64,000 bases of DNA from Nocardioides sp. LHD-245 (GTDB lineage: Bacteria > Actinomycetota > Actinomycetes > Propionibacteriales > Nocardioidaceae): the NCBI RefSeq assembly GCF_030929495.1, contig NZ_JAVFWN010000011.1, positions 124,001 through 188,000 on the forward strand, in the 5' to 3' direction. The notes under the pieces were generated by a model. That model made no database searches. It was not told the origin of the DNA and saw only the letters and a program-made list of their open reading frames with translations. This document shows positions 23,560 to 32,273 of the stretch, piece by piece. The stretch's first letter is position 1. Every line of letters begins with the position of its first letter. The position numbers were made by a program, and so were the translations under genes.

Positions 23560-24431
23560 GCAGCACCACCCCCGAAGAGACGGCGCCGTACGGCGGCGCC
23601 CCCGCCGCGTCCCCGGCACCGTCCGGTTCGGCGCCGATCAGGCGGATCCGCACCCACCATCTGCGTGAGATGAAGCAGCGCGGCGAGCGCTTCTCGATGC
23701 TCACCAGCTACGACCAGCTGACCGCCCAGATCTTCGATGAGGCAGGCATCGAGGTCCTCCTCGTCGGCGACAGCGCGTCCAACAACGTGCTCGGCAACAC
23801 GACCTCCCTGCCGGTCACGGTCGACGAGCTGATCCCGCTCACCCGGGCGGTGAGCCGCTCGGTGTCCCGCGCCCTCGTGGTCGGCGACCTGCCGTTCGGC
23901 AGCTACCAGGCCTCGCCCGAGCAGGGCTACCTGACCGCCGCCCGGTTCATGAAGGAGGGCGGCGCCCACTGCGTCAAGCTCGAGGGCGGCGTCGAGATGG
24001 CCCCGCAGATCGAGCGGATGACCCGCGGCGGCATCCCCGTGATGGCGCACATCGGGTTCACCCCCCAGTCCGAGCACACCCTCGGCGGCTACCGGGTCCA
24101 GGGCCGCGGCGACGCCGCCGACCGGGTCCGGCGCGACGCCCTCGCGGTCCAGGAGGCCGGTGCCTTCTCGGTCGTCATGGAGATGGTGCCCGGCGACGTG
24201 GCCGCCGAGGTGACCGCCGAGCTCGAGATCCCGACGATCGGGATCGGCGCCGGCAACCGCTGCGACGGCCAGGTGCTCGTCTGGCAGGACGCCTTCGGGC
24301 TGCGCACCGGCAAGATGCCCCGCTTCGTCAAGCAGTACGCCGACCTGCGCTCGGTCCTGCTCGACGCCGCCCGGTCCTACGACACCGAGGTCAAGGACGG
24401 CAGCTTCCCCGGCCCGGAGCACACCTTCTGA
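23556..24431 (+). CDS. panB: 3-methyl-2-oxobutanoate hydroxymethyltransferase
   Basis: The product has 291 residues and makes ketopantoate from alpha-ketoisovalerate and methylene-tetrahydrofolate, the first committed step of pantothenate synthesis. Recognisable sequence: MLTSYDQLTAQIFDEAGIE, LLVGDSASNNVLG with the metal-binding Asp, HCVKLEGG, GIPVMAHIGFTPQS and the late PTIGIGAG. The first 35 residues are a Pro/Ala-rich extension not needed for the fold. ATG 23556 has CGGAG about 8 nt upstream and overlaps the stop of a short leader ORF. No other pantothenate gene is nearby. Confidence 0.95.
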   Translation: MSSTTPEETAPYGGAPAASPAPSGSAPIRRIRTHHLREMKQRGERFSMLTSYDQLTAQIFDEAGIEVLLVGDSASNNVLGNTTSLPVTVDELIPLTRAVSRSVSRALVVGDLPFGSYQASPEQGYLTAARFMKEGGAHCVKLEGGVEMAPQIERMTRGGIPVMAHIGFTPQSEHTLGGYRVQGRGDAADRVRRDALAVQEAGAFSVVMEMVPGDVAAEVTAELEIPTIGIGAGNRCDGQVLVWQDAFGLRTGKMPRFVKQYADLRSVLLDAARSYDTEVKDGSFPGPEHTF

Positions 24432-24464
24432 GGTTCGCGCCCGGATGAGACCGGCCGGGCGGCG

Positions 24465-24470
24465 TACCGT
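24465..24470 (+). promoter_or_regulatory. -10 box of leaderless promoter for the sugar dehydrogenase-like gene
   Basis: TACCGT lies 6 nt before ATG 24477, with no Shine-Dalgarno sequence between. Confidence 0.45.
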
Positions 24471-24476
24471 CACCCC

Positions 24477-25604
24477 ATGCGCGTGCGTCCCGCCGTCCTG
24501 CCGGTCCTCGTCCTGGTCGCGACCCTGCTCGCCCCCGCGCCCGCCGGCGCGGTCGCGTTGCGGGTCGACGTGGTGGCCGACGGCCTCGACCACCCGTGGG
24601 ACGTGGCGGAGCTGCCCGGCGGCGACCTGCTCGTCACCCAGCGCGACCGGAGCACGCTGACGCTCGTCCCCGCCGGCCCGGGCACCCCGCGAGACCTCGA
24701 CTTCCCGAGCTCACGGGTGTGGCGTCTCGGCGAGACCGGACTGCTCGGACTCGCCGTCGACCCGGCGTTCGCCACCAACCGGCGCGTCTACACCTGCTCG
24801 GGCTGGCTCGCCAACGACGGCAGCCGCGACATCCGCGTCAACGCCTGGACCCTCGACACCGCGTTGAGCGCGGCGACCCTGGCCAGCCCGTTGCTCACCG
24901 GTCTGCCGACCAGCCCGACGGGACGTCACGGCGGCTGCCGCCTCGTCGTCGCGCGCGACGGGTCGCTGCTCGTCGGCACCGGGGACGCCACCCGGTCCCG
25001 CGCACCGCAGAGTCGCCGCTCCCTCGGTGGCAAGGTGCTGCGCCTCGACCGGTTCACCGGCCGCCCCGACCCGCGCAACCCGTGGGCCGACCGCAAGGGC
25101 AAGCGCCGCTACCTGCTCACCTACGGCCACCGCAACGTGCAGGGGCTCGCCCAGCGCGCCGACGGCACGCGGTGGTCCGTCGAGCACGGCACCGATCGCG
25201 ACGACGAGATCAACCTGCTCCGGCGTGGCCGCAACTACGGCTGGAACCCGGGCCCGGGCTACGACGAGACCCGTCCGATGACCGACCAGCGCCTCCCCGG
25301 CCGCCAGCACGCCGCGCGCTGGCGCTCCGGCTACCCGACCATCGCCCCCTCGGGCGCCGCCTTCGTCACCGGCCCCGGCTGGGGTCGCCTCGACGGATGC
25401 CTCGCGGTCGCCGTCCTCAAGCGTCAACGGCTGCTGTTCGTGAAGCTCGACGACCGCGGCCGGGTGCGCTGGACCCGCGCGCCGCGCGAGCTGCGCGGCT
25501 ACGGCCGGCTGCGCGATGTCACGGCCGCCTCCGACGGGGCGCTGCTCGTCACGACCGACAACGGTGATGGGCGGGACCTCGTGCTGCGGATCCGGCCGGC
25601 CTGA
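24477..25604 (+). CDS. Secreted PQQ-dependent sugar dehydrogenase-like protein
   Basis: The product has 375 residues with an N-terminal signal peptide (VLPVLVLVATLLAPAPAGA). The rest follows the glucose/sorbosone dehydrogenase beta-propeller: VVADGLDHPWDVAELPGGDLLVT near the start (shown in part), GETGLLGLAVDP, YGHRNVQGLAQR, GTDRDDEINLL and NYGWNPGPGYDE. These are typical of the soluble PQQ glucose dehydrogenase fold (YliI-like). Many members are of unproven activity. The gene is probably leaderless (TACCGT 6 nt upstream) and convergent with the M3 peptidase gene. Confidence 0.85.
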   Translation: MRVRPAVLPVLVLVATLLAPAPAGAVALRVDVVADGLDHPWDVAELPGGDLLVTQRDRSTLTLVPAGPGTPRDLDFPSSRVWRLGETGLLGLAVDPAFATNRRVYTCSGWLANDGSRDIRVNAWTLDTALSAATLASPLLTGLPTSPTGRHGGCRLVVARDGSLLVGTGDATRSRAPQSRRSLGGKVLRLDRFTGRPDPRNPWADRKGKRRYLLTYGHRNVQGLAQRADGTRWSVEHGTDRDDEINLLRRGRNYGWNPGPGYDETRPMTDQRLPGRQHAARWRSGYPTIAPSGAAFVTGPGWGRLDGCLAVAVLKRQRLLFVKLDDRGRVRWTRAPRELRGYGRLRDVTAASDGALLVTTDNGDGRDLVLRIRPA

Positions 25605-25629
25605 GCGATCGGGTGGGCCGGGGCGGGAC

Positions 25630-27657
25630 TCAGACGAGTCCGCGGCGCACCAACAGGGGCTCGATCGGCGCGGGCCGCCCCCGCCACTCCTCGTAGGACT
25701 CCAACGGGTCGCGGGTCCCGCCGATGCCGATCACGTGGCGCAGGTACTGCTCGCCGTTCTCGCGGGTCAGCCCGCCGTTCTCGCGGAACCAGGCGACGGT
25801 GTCGGCGTCGAGGACCTCGCTCCAGATGTAGGAGTAGTATGCCGAGGCGTAGCCGGAGCTGAAGCTGTGGGCGAAGTACGGCGTGGAGTAGCGCGGCGGC
25901 ACGGCCGGGTTGTCGAGTCCGGCGGCCGCCAGGGCGCGCTGCTCGAAGACCGTCACCTCGGCGGGGTCCCTCGGCACGTCGTCCGGGCCGAGCTCGTGCC
26001 AGGCGAGGTCGAGCAGCGCGGCGGCGAGGTACTCGCTCGTCGCGAAACCCTCGTTGAACGTCTCCGCCGCCCGCAGCCGCTCCACGACGTCGGCGGGGAT
26101 CGGCTCGCCGGTCTCGTGGTGCACGGCATAGCTGGCGAGCACCTCGGGCCACAGCACCCACATCTCGTTGACCTGGGAGGGATACTCCACGAAGTCGCGG
26201 AAGACCGCGGTGCCCCCGAACTTCGGGTAGGTGGCCCGCGCGAGCAGCCCGTGCAGCGCGTGACCGAACTCGTGGAACAGGGTGCGCGTCTCGTCCCAGG
26301 TCAACAGCGTCGCCTCCCCCGCGGCCGGCTTGGGCACGTTGAGGTTGTTGACCACGACCGCCGACTCGACGCCGAGCAGACCCGACTGCGTGACGAAGCT
26401 GCTCATCCACGCGCCACCCCGCTTGGTGTCACGGGTGTAGAGGTCGAGCAGGTAGAGACCGATCGGGCTGCCGTCGCGGCTCACCTCGAAGACCCGCACG
26501 TCCGGGTGGTAGCCCGGCAGGTCGGTCCGCTCGGCGAAGGTCAGGCCGTAGAGCCGCCCCGCGGCGAAGAAGACCCCGTCGCGCAGCACCCGCTCCGCCT
26601 CGAACCAGGGGCGCAGCGCGGCCAGGTCGACGTCGTACCTGGCGGTGCGGACGCGCTCGGCGTAGAACGGCCAGTCCCACGGCTCCACCGAGAAGCCGGC
26701 CAGCTCGGACATCGCCTGCTGCTCGGTGCGGGCATTGCGGGCGGCGGGCACCGCGAGCCGCTCGAGCAGGGAGCGGACCGCCTTGGGCGTACCGGCGGTG
26801 TTGTCGGCGGTCACCGCCGCGGCGTGGTTGTCGAAGCCGAGTAGCCGGGCCCGCTCGGCGCGCAGCCGCAGGACGTCGAGCGCGATGGCCCGGGTGTCGT
26901 GCTCGCCGCCACGGCTGCCGCGGCTGCGCTGGGCCTCGGAGAGCCGGCGGCGCAGGTCGCGGTCGGTGAGCGAGGCGAGGTGGGGGTGCGCGGTCGGGAG
27001 CACGAGGGTGAGCAGGTGCTGCCCGGTCAGGCCGCGCGCCTCCGCCGCGGCGGCCGTGGCCGAGATCTCCCCCGGCGTCAGGCCCGCCAGCGCCGACGGG
27101 TCGTCGACGACGACCGCGAGCTCGTTGCTGTCGGCCTGCAGCGCCAGCTCGAAGGCGGTCTCCTGGCTGGAGATCCGCTCGTTGAGCTCGCGGAGGCGGG
27201 CCTTGTCGGCGTCGCCGAGAGCCGCGCCCGCCAGACGGAACTCGGTGACGTAGCGCTCGATGAGGTACGCCGCCTCCGGCTCCAGTCCCGCGCGGTCCGC
27301 GGACACGGCCTGCAGCCGGGTCCACAGCGCCGGATCGAGCAGGATCGCGTCGCCGTGGGCGGCGAGCCGGGGCGCGAACTGCGCCCGGACGGCGTCGATC
27401 ACCGGGTTGGCGTCGGCGCTCGCCTTGTTCCAGAACACCCGCAGCACCCGCGCCAGGGTGGTCCCGCTGAGCTCCAGCGGGACGAGGGTGTTGGCGAAGG
27501 TCGGTGGCTCGGGGTCGGAGCTGATCGCGGCGACCGCCGCGAGCTGTTCCGCCATCGCCGCCTCGATCGCCGGGGCGTAGTCGTGGTCGTCGATGTCCGC
27601 GAACCGCGGCAGCAGGTGCGGGAGGTCGCTGGACCCGAGAAGTGCGTCCGTCGTCAC
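25630..27657 (-). CDS. M3-family metallopeptidase (peptidyl-dipeptidase Dcp type)
   Basis: The product has 675 residues, the usual Dcp length. It has no signal peptide, so it is cytoplasmic. The zinc site is HEFGH in LFHEFGHALHGLL, with the third ligand probably the Glu in FVEYPSQVNEMW. These enzymes degrade short peptides. The N-terminal half is helical (oligopeptidase A-like). GTG 27657 follows TAAGGT (27669-27664) by 6 nt, so it looks leaderless. It is tandem with the transglycosylase-like gene upstream but only 9 nt from it and has its own promoter box. Confidence 0.93.
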   Translation of the reverse strand: MTTDALLGSSDLPHLLPRFADIDDHDYAPAIEAAMAEQLAAVAAISSDPEPPTFANTLVPLELSGTTLARVLRVFWNKASADANPVIDAVRAQFAPRLAAHGDAILLDPALWTRLQAVSADRAGLEPEAAYLIERYVTEFRLAGAALGDADKARLRELNERISSQETAFELALQADSNELAVVVDDPSALAGLTPGEISATAAAAEARGLTGQHLLTLVLPTAHPHLASLTDRDLRRRLSEAQRSRGSRGGEHDTRAIALDVLRLRAERARLLGFDNHAAAVTADNTAGTPKAVRSLLERLAVPAARNARTEQQAMSELAGFSVEPWDWPFYAERVRTARYDVDLAALRPWFEAERVLRDGVFFAAGRLYGLTFAERTDLPGYHPDVRVFEVSRDGSPIGLYLLDLYTRDTKRGGAWMSSFVTQSGLLGVESAVVVNNLNVPKPAAGEATLLTWDETRTLFHEFGHALHGLLARATYPKFGGTAVFRDFVEYPSQVNEMWVLWPEVLASYAVHHETGEPIPADVVERLRAAETFNEGFATSEYLAAALLDLAWHELGPDDVPRDPAEVTVFEQRALAAAGLDNPAVPPRYSTPYFAHSFSSGYASAYYSYIWSEVLDADTVAWFRENGGLTRENGEQYLRHVIGIGGTRDPLESYEEWRGRPAPIEPLLVRRGLV

Positions 27658-27663
27658 GGACTC

Positions 27664-27669
27664 ACCTTA
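27664..27669 (-). promoter_or_regulatory. -10 box of leaderless M3 peptidase promoter
   Basis: TAAGGT on the minus strand ends 6 nt before the GTG at 27657 and abuts the stop of the upstream gene. Confidence 0.45.
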
Positions 27670-28854
27670 GGAGATGGGTCCGGCCTCCGGCTCGGTCGCG
27701 GGCACGATCTCGGCCTCAGCGGTCGTCTCGGTGGTCGCCTCGGTGCCGGGCTCGGTCGCGGGCGGCTGGTCCGCCGGCGTCTCGGGCCCTGTCGTGGACC
27801 CCGGCCCCGGAGTGGGCTCGGGCTCCGGGGTGGGCTCCGGCTCCGGCTCGGGCTTCGGGTCCGGCTTGGGCTGCGGGGCGGGGCCGGTGGTGGGCGGCGG
27901 ACCCGACGCCGCCGGCTGTCCGGCCGGTGCCGGCGGGGGCTGGGGCAGGCCGACCGGGGCGTTGAGCACCGCGACGACCTGGGCCAGGGTCGAGACGATG
28001 TCGGTGCAGTCGCAGACCGCAGGCGCCGCTGCGTCGAGTGGTACGGCGACCGGGACGGTCGTCGTGCGCGCCAGGGCCAGGGCCGCCGCGGACATCTCCA
28101 CCGCCTCGGCCTGGTAGCCGGCCACGAGCCGGCGGACGGTGCGGGGGAAGCCCGGCGAGGCGTCGTAGGTGCGCAGCGCCACGCCCAGAGCCTGGTCGTC
28201 GGAGAGGTCCTTGCCGCCTGCGCAGAGCAGCACGGCCACGCCCAGGGTGGCGTCGTCGATGTCGTTGACGTCGCGCACCGAGTCGCCGTCGGCGTCGACC
28301 GCGACCCGCGACCAGATCTCGGGCAGCAGGCCCATGGGTCCGACCGGCGCGTCCCAGCGCGGGTTCCCGTCGAGCGCGCCGGCGTCGGTGTCGGAGACCC
28401 GGCTGCGCCCCGCCCGGCCGTTGAGGGGCCGGCCGACGGCAGGACCCTGCCCGTGGCTCGACGCGAGCTTGCCTAGTGCGGCCAGGACCATCCAGTCGAG
28501 GTTGCAGGGCGCTGCCGCGTTGATGACCGTCGCCGCCCGCTGGTAGGCCATCACGATCTCGGTGGGCGCCTCGGCCAGCCGGTCGTCGTCGCGGGTCCGG
28601 GCGGCGACACTGCGGACCACCAGGTCCGGGACGCTCTCCGCGGCGGGCGCCAGGGCGGCCGGGGGCGCCGGGGCCGGGGCGACCGGGACGGGCGCCTGCG
28701 TCGGGGTCGCGGCGGCCGGGCGGTCGGTGTCGGAGGACGAGCGATCGCCGACGACTCCGGTCGTGGTCAGGACGACGGCGACGGCGGCCAGCACCGACAC
28801 GATCGTGACGCCCCGTCGGACGCCACGCCCGGACGGCCGGACGACGACCACCAT
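27667..28854 (-). CDS. Membrane-anchored lytic-transglycosylase-like protein lacking the catalytic Glu
   Basis: The product has 395 residues. A short basic N-terminus and one membrane helix (about 15-36) precede a low-complexity linker and a soluble lysozyme-like domain (about 75-290). Family landmarks are NLDWMVLAALGKLASSHG (118-135) and GPMGLLPEIW (172-181), then DGDSVRDVNDIDDATLGVA and LCAGG. In active relatives the first landmark reads like IGRVESGHG with the catalytic Glu; here that position is Ala131 (codon GCG). The C-terminal 90 residues are a Pro/Glu/Thr-rich tail with PEPEPTP repeats. It may bind rather than cut peptidoglycan. GCAGGTGG precedes ATG 28854. Confidence 0.8.
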   Translation of the reverse strand: MVVVVRPSGRGVRRGVTIVSVLAAVAVVLTTTGVVGDRSSSDTDRPAAATPTQAPVPVAPAPAPPAALAPAAESVPDLVVRSVAARTRDDDRLAEAPTEIVMAYQRAATVINAAAPCNLDWMVLAALGKLASSHGQGPAVGRPLNGRAGRSRVSDTDAGALDGNPRWDAPVGPMGLLPEIWSRVAVDADGDSVRDVNDIDDATLGVAVLLCAGGKDLSDDQALGVALRTYDASPGFPRTVRRLVAGYQAEAVEMSAAALALARTTTVPVAVPLDAAAPAVCDCTDIVSTLAQVVAVLNAPVGLPQPPPAPAGQPAASGPPPTTGPAPQPKPDPKPEPEPEPTPEPEPTPGPGSTTGPETPADQPPATEPGTEATTETTAEAEIVPATEPEAGPIS

Positions 28855-28986
28855 GGGTCCACCTGCTTCCTGGTCAGAGAGTCACTAGTCTCGCTCGAAA
28901 TCCTGCCGTGCTCACGCAAACCGCAAGAACTTGTCCGGCTGGTCACGAAGTTGTCACCCGGGTGAGGGGCGGAGGAGGATGCGCGG

Positions 28987-29658
28987 GTGGCCGAGCTGAT
29001 CTTCCGAACCGGGACGATGGACACCGGAAAGTCGACACTGGCCCTGCAGACCAATCACAACCACGCGGCCCGCGGTCGGCGGGGACGGCTGTTCACCTCC
29101 CACGACCGGGCCGGCGCGGCGATGGTGTCCTCGCGGCTGGGCCTGGTGGCCGACGCGCTCGAGGTCGCCCCCGACCTCGACTTTTGGCGCTACACCGTCG
29201 ATGCCCTGACCCAGGGCGCCCGGATCGACTACCTGATCTGTGACGAGGCGCAGTTCTACACCGCCGAGCAGGTCGACCAGCTGGCCAAGATCGTCGACGA
29301 GCTGCAGATCGACGTCTTCTGCTTCGGCATCCTCACCGACTTCCGGACCCGGCTCTTCCCCGGCGCCGCCCGCCTGGTCGAGCTGGCCGACCGCACCGAG
29401 GTCCTCCAGGTCGAGGCCCTGTGCTGGTGCGGCAAGCGCGCCACCCACAACGCCCGCACGGAGAACGGCGTCATGGTCACCGAGGGCGAGGTGATCGTGG
29501 TCGGCGACGTGGACGACCTCGCCGAGCAGCCGCCCGCCGTGGTCGACGACGCCGACGTGGCCTACGAGGTGCTGTGCCGCCAGCACCACCGGCGCGGGCT
29601 GACCGCCGCGCGAGCGCGGGCGGTCAGCCTCTCGCCGGAGCCGCTGCCGTTCGTCTGA
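28987..29658 (+). CDS. tdk: Thymidine kinase (type II, zinc-binding)
   Basis: The product has 223 residues from GTG 28987, with GGAGGAGGA 6-9 nt upstream. It phosphorylates thymidine. The P-loop is GTMDTGKS (9-16), a little unlike the common GPMFSGKT. The catalytic Glu is Glu87 in CDEAQF. Zinc ligands are CWC near residue 143 and the late CRQH. The whole length and order match the type II family. A nearby ATG (28979) is out of frame. The gene sits beside the DUF5998/phosphodiesterase/GNAT-ligase/parC group, an arrangement I associate with other actinobacteria. Confidence 0.93.
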   Translation: MAELIFRTGTMDTGKSTLALQTNHNHAARGRRGRLFTSHDRAGAAMVSSRLGLVADALEVAPDLDFWRYTVDALTQGARIDYLICDEAQFYTAEQVDQLAKIVDELQIDVFCFGILTDFRTRLFPGAARLVELADRTEVLQVEALCWCGKRATHNARTENGVMVTEGEVIVVGDVDDLAEQPPAVVDDADVAYEVLCRQHHRRGLTAARARAVSLSPEPLPFV

Positions 29659-30456
29659 TCAGCAGGCGCTGTAGGCCCGGCTCGCCCGCCGCGACTTGCT
29701 GCCCTTCACCTTCATCACGACCTCGACCGACGACGCGCTCGCCGGCACGCCGCGCAGCAGCACCCCCTTCTTGGCGACCCTCCCCATCCGGCCGGCCTTC
29801 ACCTTGGCCACCTTGACGCCACCAGCACGGAACACGAGCTGCGTGATCGCGCCGCTGCGGGCGAGCTTCCGGCCCTTCTTGGTGAGGGTCGCGCGTGCCG
29901 TGGCGCCGGCGCAGACGACCTGCGCCGGGAGGGCGACATACCTGGTCGCCTTACCCACCGCCGGGGCGTTGTTGGAGCCGGGCTGCAGCACGTCGAGGGT
30001 CCACGGCGTCGTACGCTCGACGAGCGCGTTCATCTTGTCGCCGATGAGCACGTCGACCCGGTCGCCCTTGGCGATCTGGACGCCCTCGACGTCGACCAGA
30101 CCTGGCGTGTCCAGATCGGAGTCGTCGTCCGGAGCGTAGTCGGCGGCGACGCACACGCCGTTGCGGAACACCCACAGCTGTGGCGTGGGCTCCGCCGGCG
30201 CGATCAGCACGAACCGCCGCGGGCCGTCGGTCGTCGACACGAAGGTCACCGTCTCGACCCGGGTCTGGGGAGAGTCGTCCGGCGCGGCGCAGGTGTCGTT
30301 GACCTCGTCGGGCCAGGCGAGCGGCGCGCTCGGCATCGGATCGCTGGAGTCGAGGACGCCGGAGTAGTGCTGGTCGGCATGCGCGGCCGGAGCGGCCAGG
30401 ACGACAGGAGCGAGGGTGGCGGCGCACAGCGAGGCGAAGACCCGAGAGAGCTTCAT
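29659..30456 (-). CDS. Secreted protein of unknown function
   Basis: The product has 265 residues from ATG 30456. A signal peptide is clear (MKLSRVFASLCAATLAPVVL, cleaved near AHA-DQ). The N-terminal domain (about 30-160) has two Cys and reads as a beta-rich fold; the C-terminal 100 residues are basic with repeated KVAKVK, KKGRKLARS and KGSKSRRASR patterns. I do not recognise a family. ATG 30456 lies 7 nt after a TATCCT -10 box, so it may be leaderless. It meets the convergent tdk gene end to end (stop codons adjacent). Confidence 0.65.
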   Translation of the reverse strand: MKLSRVFASLCAATLAPVVLAAPAAHADQHYSGVLDSSDPMPSAPLAWPDEVNDTCAAPDDSPQTRVETVTFVSTTDGPRRFVLIAPAEPTPQLWVFRNGVCVAADYAPDDDSDLDTPGLVDVEGVQIAKGDRVDVLIGDKMNALVERTTPWTLDVLQPGSNNAPAVGKATRYVALPAQVVCAGATARATLTKKGRKLARSGAITQLVFRAGGVKVAKVKAGRMGRVAKKGVLLRGVPASASSVEVVMKVKGSKSRRASRAYSAC

Positions 30457-30463
30457 GCCCGGG

Positions 30464-30469
30464 AGGATA
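30464..30469 (-). promoter_or_regulatory. -10 box of promoter for the secreted protein
   Basis: TATCCT on the minus strand lies 7 nt before ATG 30456, consistent with leaderless initiation. Confidence 0.35.
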
Positions 30470-30479
30470 CGGCGTGCGC

Positions 30480-31628
30480 TCAGTCGACGAGGACCGGGAT
30501 CAGCATCTCCTCGGGCGTCAGGGACCCGTGCATGCCGATCAGCTTGGTCTCGTACGGGAATCCCTCGGTCGAGAGCACCGCGAAGTCGCCGCGGCAGGCC
30601 ACGATCACGTCGCCGATCCGGGGCAGGACCGACGGGTCGACCGGGCCGAACCAGCCGCGGCCGATCGCCTCGGCCCGGGTCAGCACCTCGGCCCGTTCGC
30701 CCAGCCGCTCGCGCCAGGTGGCGACCACGTCGGGCACCGCGCCGCCGGTGCAGTAGAGGTGGCGGAACCGGGCCTCGCCACCGACCAGGGCCACGCCGGA
30801 GCGCAGGTCGTCGTCGGCGGACACGTCGATCCGGGCGTCGGACGGGACGTCGACCATGCCGTGGTCGGCGATCACGACCAGGCGCCGGTCGGCCGGCAGC
30901 GCCTCGCGCAGCTGCTCGGCCTCGTGGTCGATCATGGCGAGCTGCTGGAGCCACTGGCTGGACGCCACACCCCAGCGGTGGCCGGTCCAGTCCAGGTCGC
31001 CGTCGTAGACGTAGGTCAGGGTGGACTGCCGCGGCGCGGGCCGGGAGGCGGCCACCACGGCGGCGATCCGCTCGCCGACCCGGTCGACGCCGACATACTC
31101 GGCTCCCCGGTGCGCGGCGACGGTCAGCCCGCTGCCGTTGAACTCGCGCTTGTTGACGACGGTGACCCGCACGCCGGCGGCCTGCAGCGACGCGAACGCC
31201 GTCTGGTGCGGCTGCCACTGGACCGGATCGATGTCGGCGTCCCACAGCAGCGCGTTGAGCAGGTCGCCCGTGCCCGGGATCCGGGTGGTGAACCCGACCA
31301 GACCGTGCGCACCCGGCGGCAGCCCGGTGCCGAGACTGGTCAGCGAGGTCGAGGTCGTCGACGGCACGCTCGCGGTCGCCGGGGTCGACGTCGCCAGCAG
31401 CGAGGAGAGGTACGGCGCCGCGTGGGCGTACCTCTCGAGCAGCCGGGCACCGAGCCCGTCGATGAGGAAGACGACGTACGACGCCGCACCGGGCAGCACC
31501 AGCCCGGTCGGGGCCGGGCCGAGCGGACTGCCGAGCGCATGGGCCGCGGCGGGGACGATGTCCCCGAGCGAGCGGACGCCGTACGCCGGCTCGCAGAAGG
31601 CGGCGACCGACTCGATCTCCCCGGGCAA
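30480..31628 (-). CDS. Alkaline phosphatase superfamily phosphodiesterase/nucleotide pyrophosphatase
   Basis: The product has 382 residues. Metal and nucleophile residues of the superfamily are visible: VVFLIDGLGARL (first Asp), VPSTTSTSLTSLGTG (nucleophile Thr), LDWTGHRWG (Asp and His) and VIADHGMVDVP (Asp-His). It likely hydrolyses phosphodiesters or phosphonates; the substrate is not known. No signal peptide is evident. The only workable start is TTG 31628, 4 nt after the DUF5998 stop, with GAGGGG about 12 nt upstream, so it is probably translationally coupled to DUF5998. Confidence 0.85.
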   Translation of the reverse strand: MPGEIESVAAFCEPAYGVRSLGDIVPAAAHALGSPLGPAPTGLVLPGAASYVVFLIDGLGARLLERYAHAAPYLSSLLATSTPATASVPSTTSTSLTSLGTGLPPGAHGLVGFTTRIPGTGDLLNALLWDADIDPVQWQPHQTAFASLQAAGVRVTVVNKREFNGSGLTVAAHRGAEYVGVDRVGERIAAVVAASRPAPRQSTLTYVYDGDLDWTGHRWGVASSQWLQQLAMIDHEAEQLREALPADRRLVVIADHGMVDVPSDARIDVSADDDLRSGVALVGGEARFRHLYCTGGAVPDVVATWRERLGERAEVLTRAEAIGRGWFGPVDPSVLPRIGDVIVACRGDFAVLSTEGFPYETKLIGMHGSLTPEEMLIPVLVD

Positions 31629-31632
31629 CGCC

Positions 31633-32202
31633 TCAGCCCCTCGTCAGCGCCGACAGCGACGCGGCGAAGGACAGGAGCCCGCCGACGGCGTCCTTGCCGT
31701 CGGCGGCGGCGGAGACCCGCAGCGAGAAGTCGTCGGAGGACATCGTGCCCGTGTAGCCGTGGTCGGCCTCGCATTGAGGGTCGTTGCATCCGGCCGGCTC
31801 CAGATCGACCCGGCTGACCGCGCCCCAGCCGATGGTGAGGACCGCCTCGGCGGGCGGCCGCGGGCCGGCGGTGGGGTTGGTCGTCATCCGGGTGACGACC
31901 ACGGAGGCCACGGAGCGGAGCGTGACGGCCTCGGTCGAGGTCGAGGTGTACGGCTCGGGCAGCAGATCGTCGCCGGCGTGCTCGTCGGTGTGGGCCAGGA
32001 TCAGCCGGGAGGGCGTCACCACGATCACCGTCTGGTGACGGCGCACCTCGTCACGCTCGAACGTCGGCTCGTGGTGGACGTAGAACGACACCACCGGCTC
32101 CCCCGCGACCGCGTCGACCACCGCGTCGGTGACGACCTCCGGGTAGTAGCCGGTGCGGTTGATCGCCGTACGCAGTTCGGCGCTCCGGTCCCGGTCAGTC
32201 AT
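31633..32202 (-). CDS. DUF5998 family protein
   Basis: The product has 189 residues. It matches the conserved actinobacterial DUF5998 pattern as I remember it: LRTAINRTGYYPEVV near the start, VVSFYVHHEPTFERDEVRRH, then HTDEHAGDD and CNDPQCEADHGYTG with two Cys and a His. Function unknown. It is the first gene of a two-gene unit with the phosphodiesterase. The ATG follows GAGGATGCGCGC. Confidence 0.8.
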   Translation of the reverse strand: MTDRDRSAELRTAINRTGYYPEVVTDAVVDAVAGEPVVSFYVHHEPTFERDEVRRHQTVIVVTPSRLILAHTDEHAGDDLLPEPYTSTSTEAVTLRSVASVVVTRMTTNPTAGPRPPAEAVLTIGWGAVSRVDLEPAGCNDPQCEADHGYTGTMSSDDFSLRVSAAADGKDAVGGLLSFAASLSALTRG

Positions 32203-32273
32203 GCGCGCATCCTCGCACGACGAGCACACGGCGCCGCGCGCGGCCGGTGGCTCCGGCCGCTCGGCCCGAATAG

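Noticed and set aside
27750..27870. Repetitive GGCTCCGG-type DNA that might be a functional tandem repeat
   Set aside because: It encodes the Pro/Glu-rich tail of the transglycosylase-like protein, so the repetition reflects the protein sequence.
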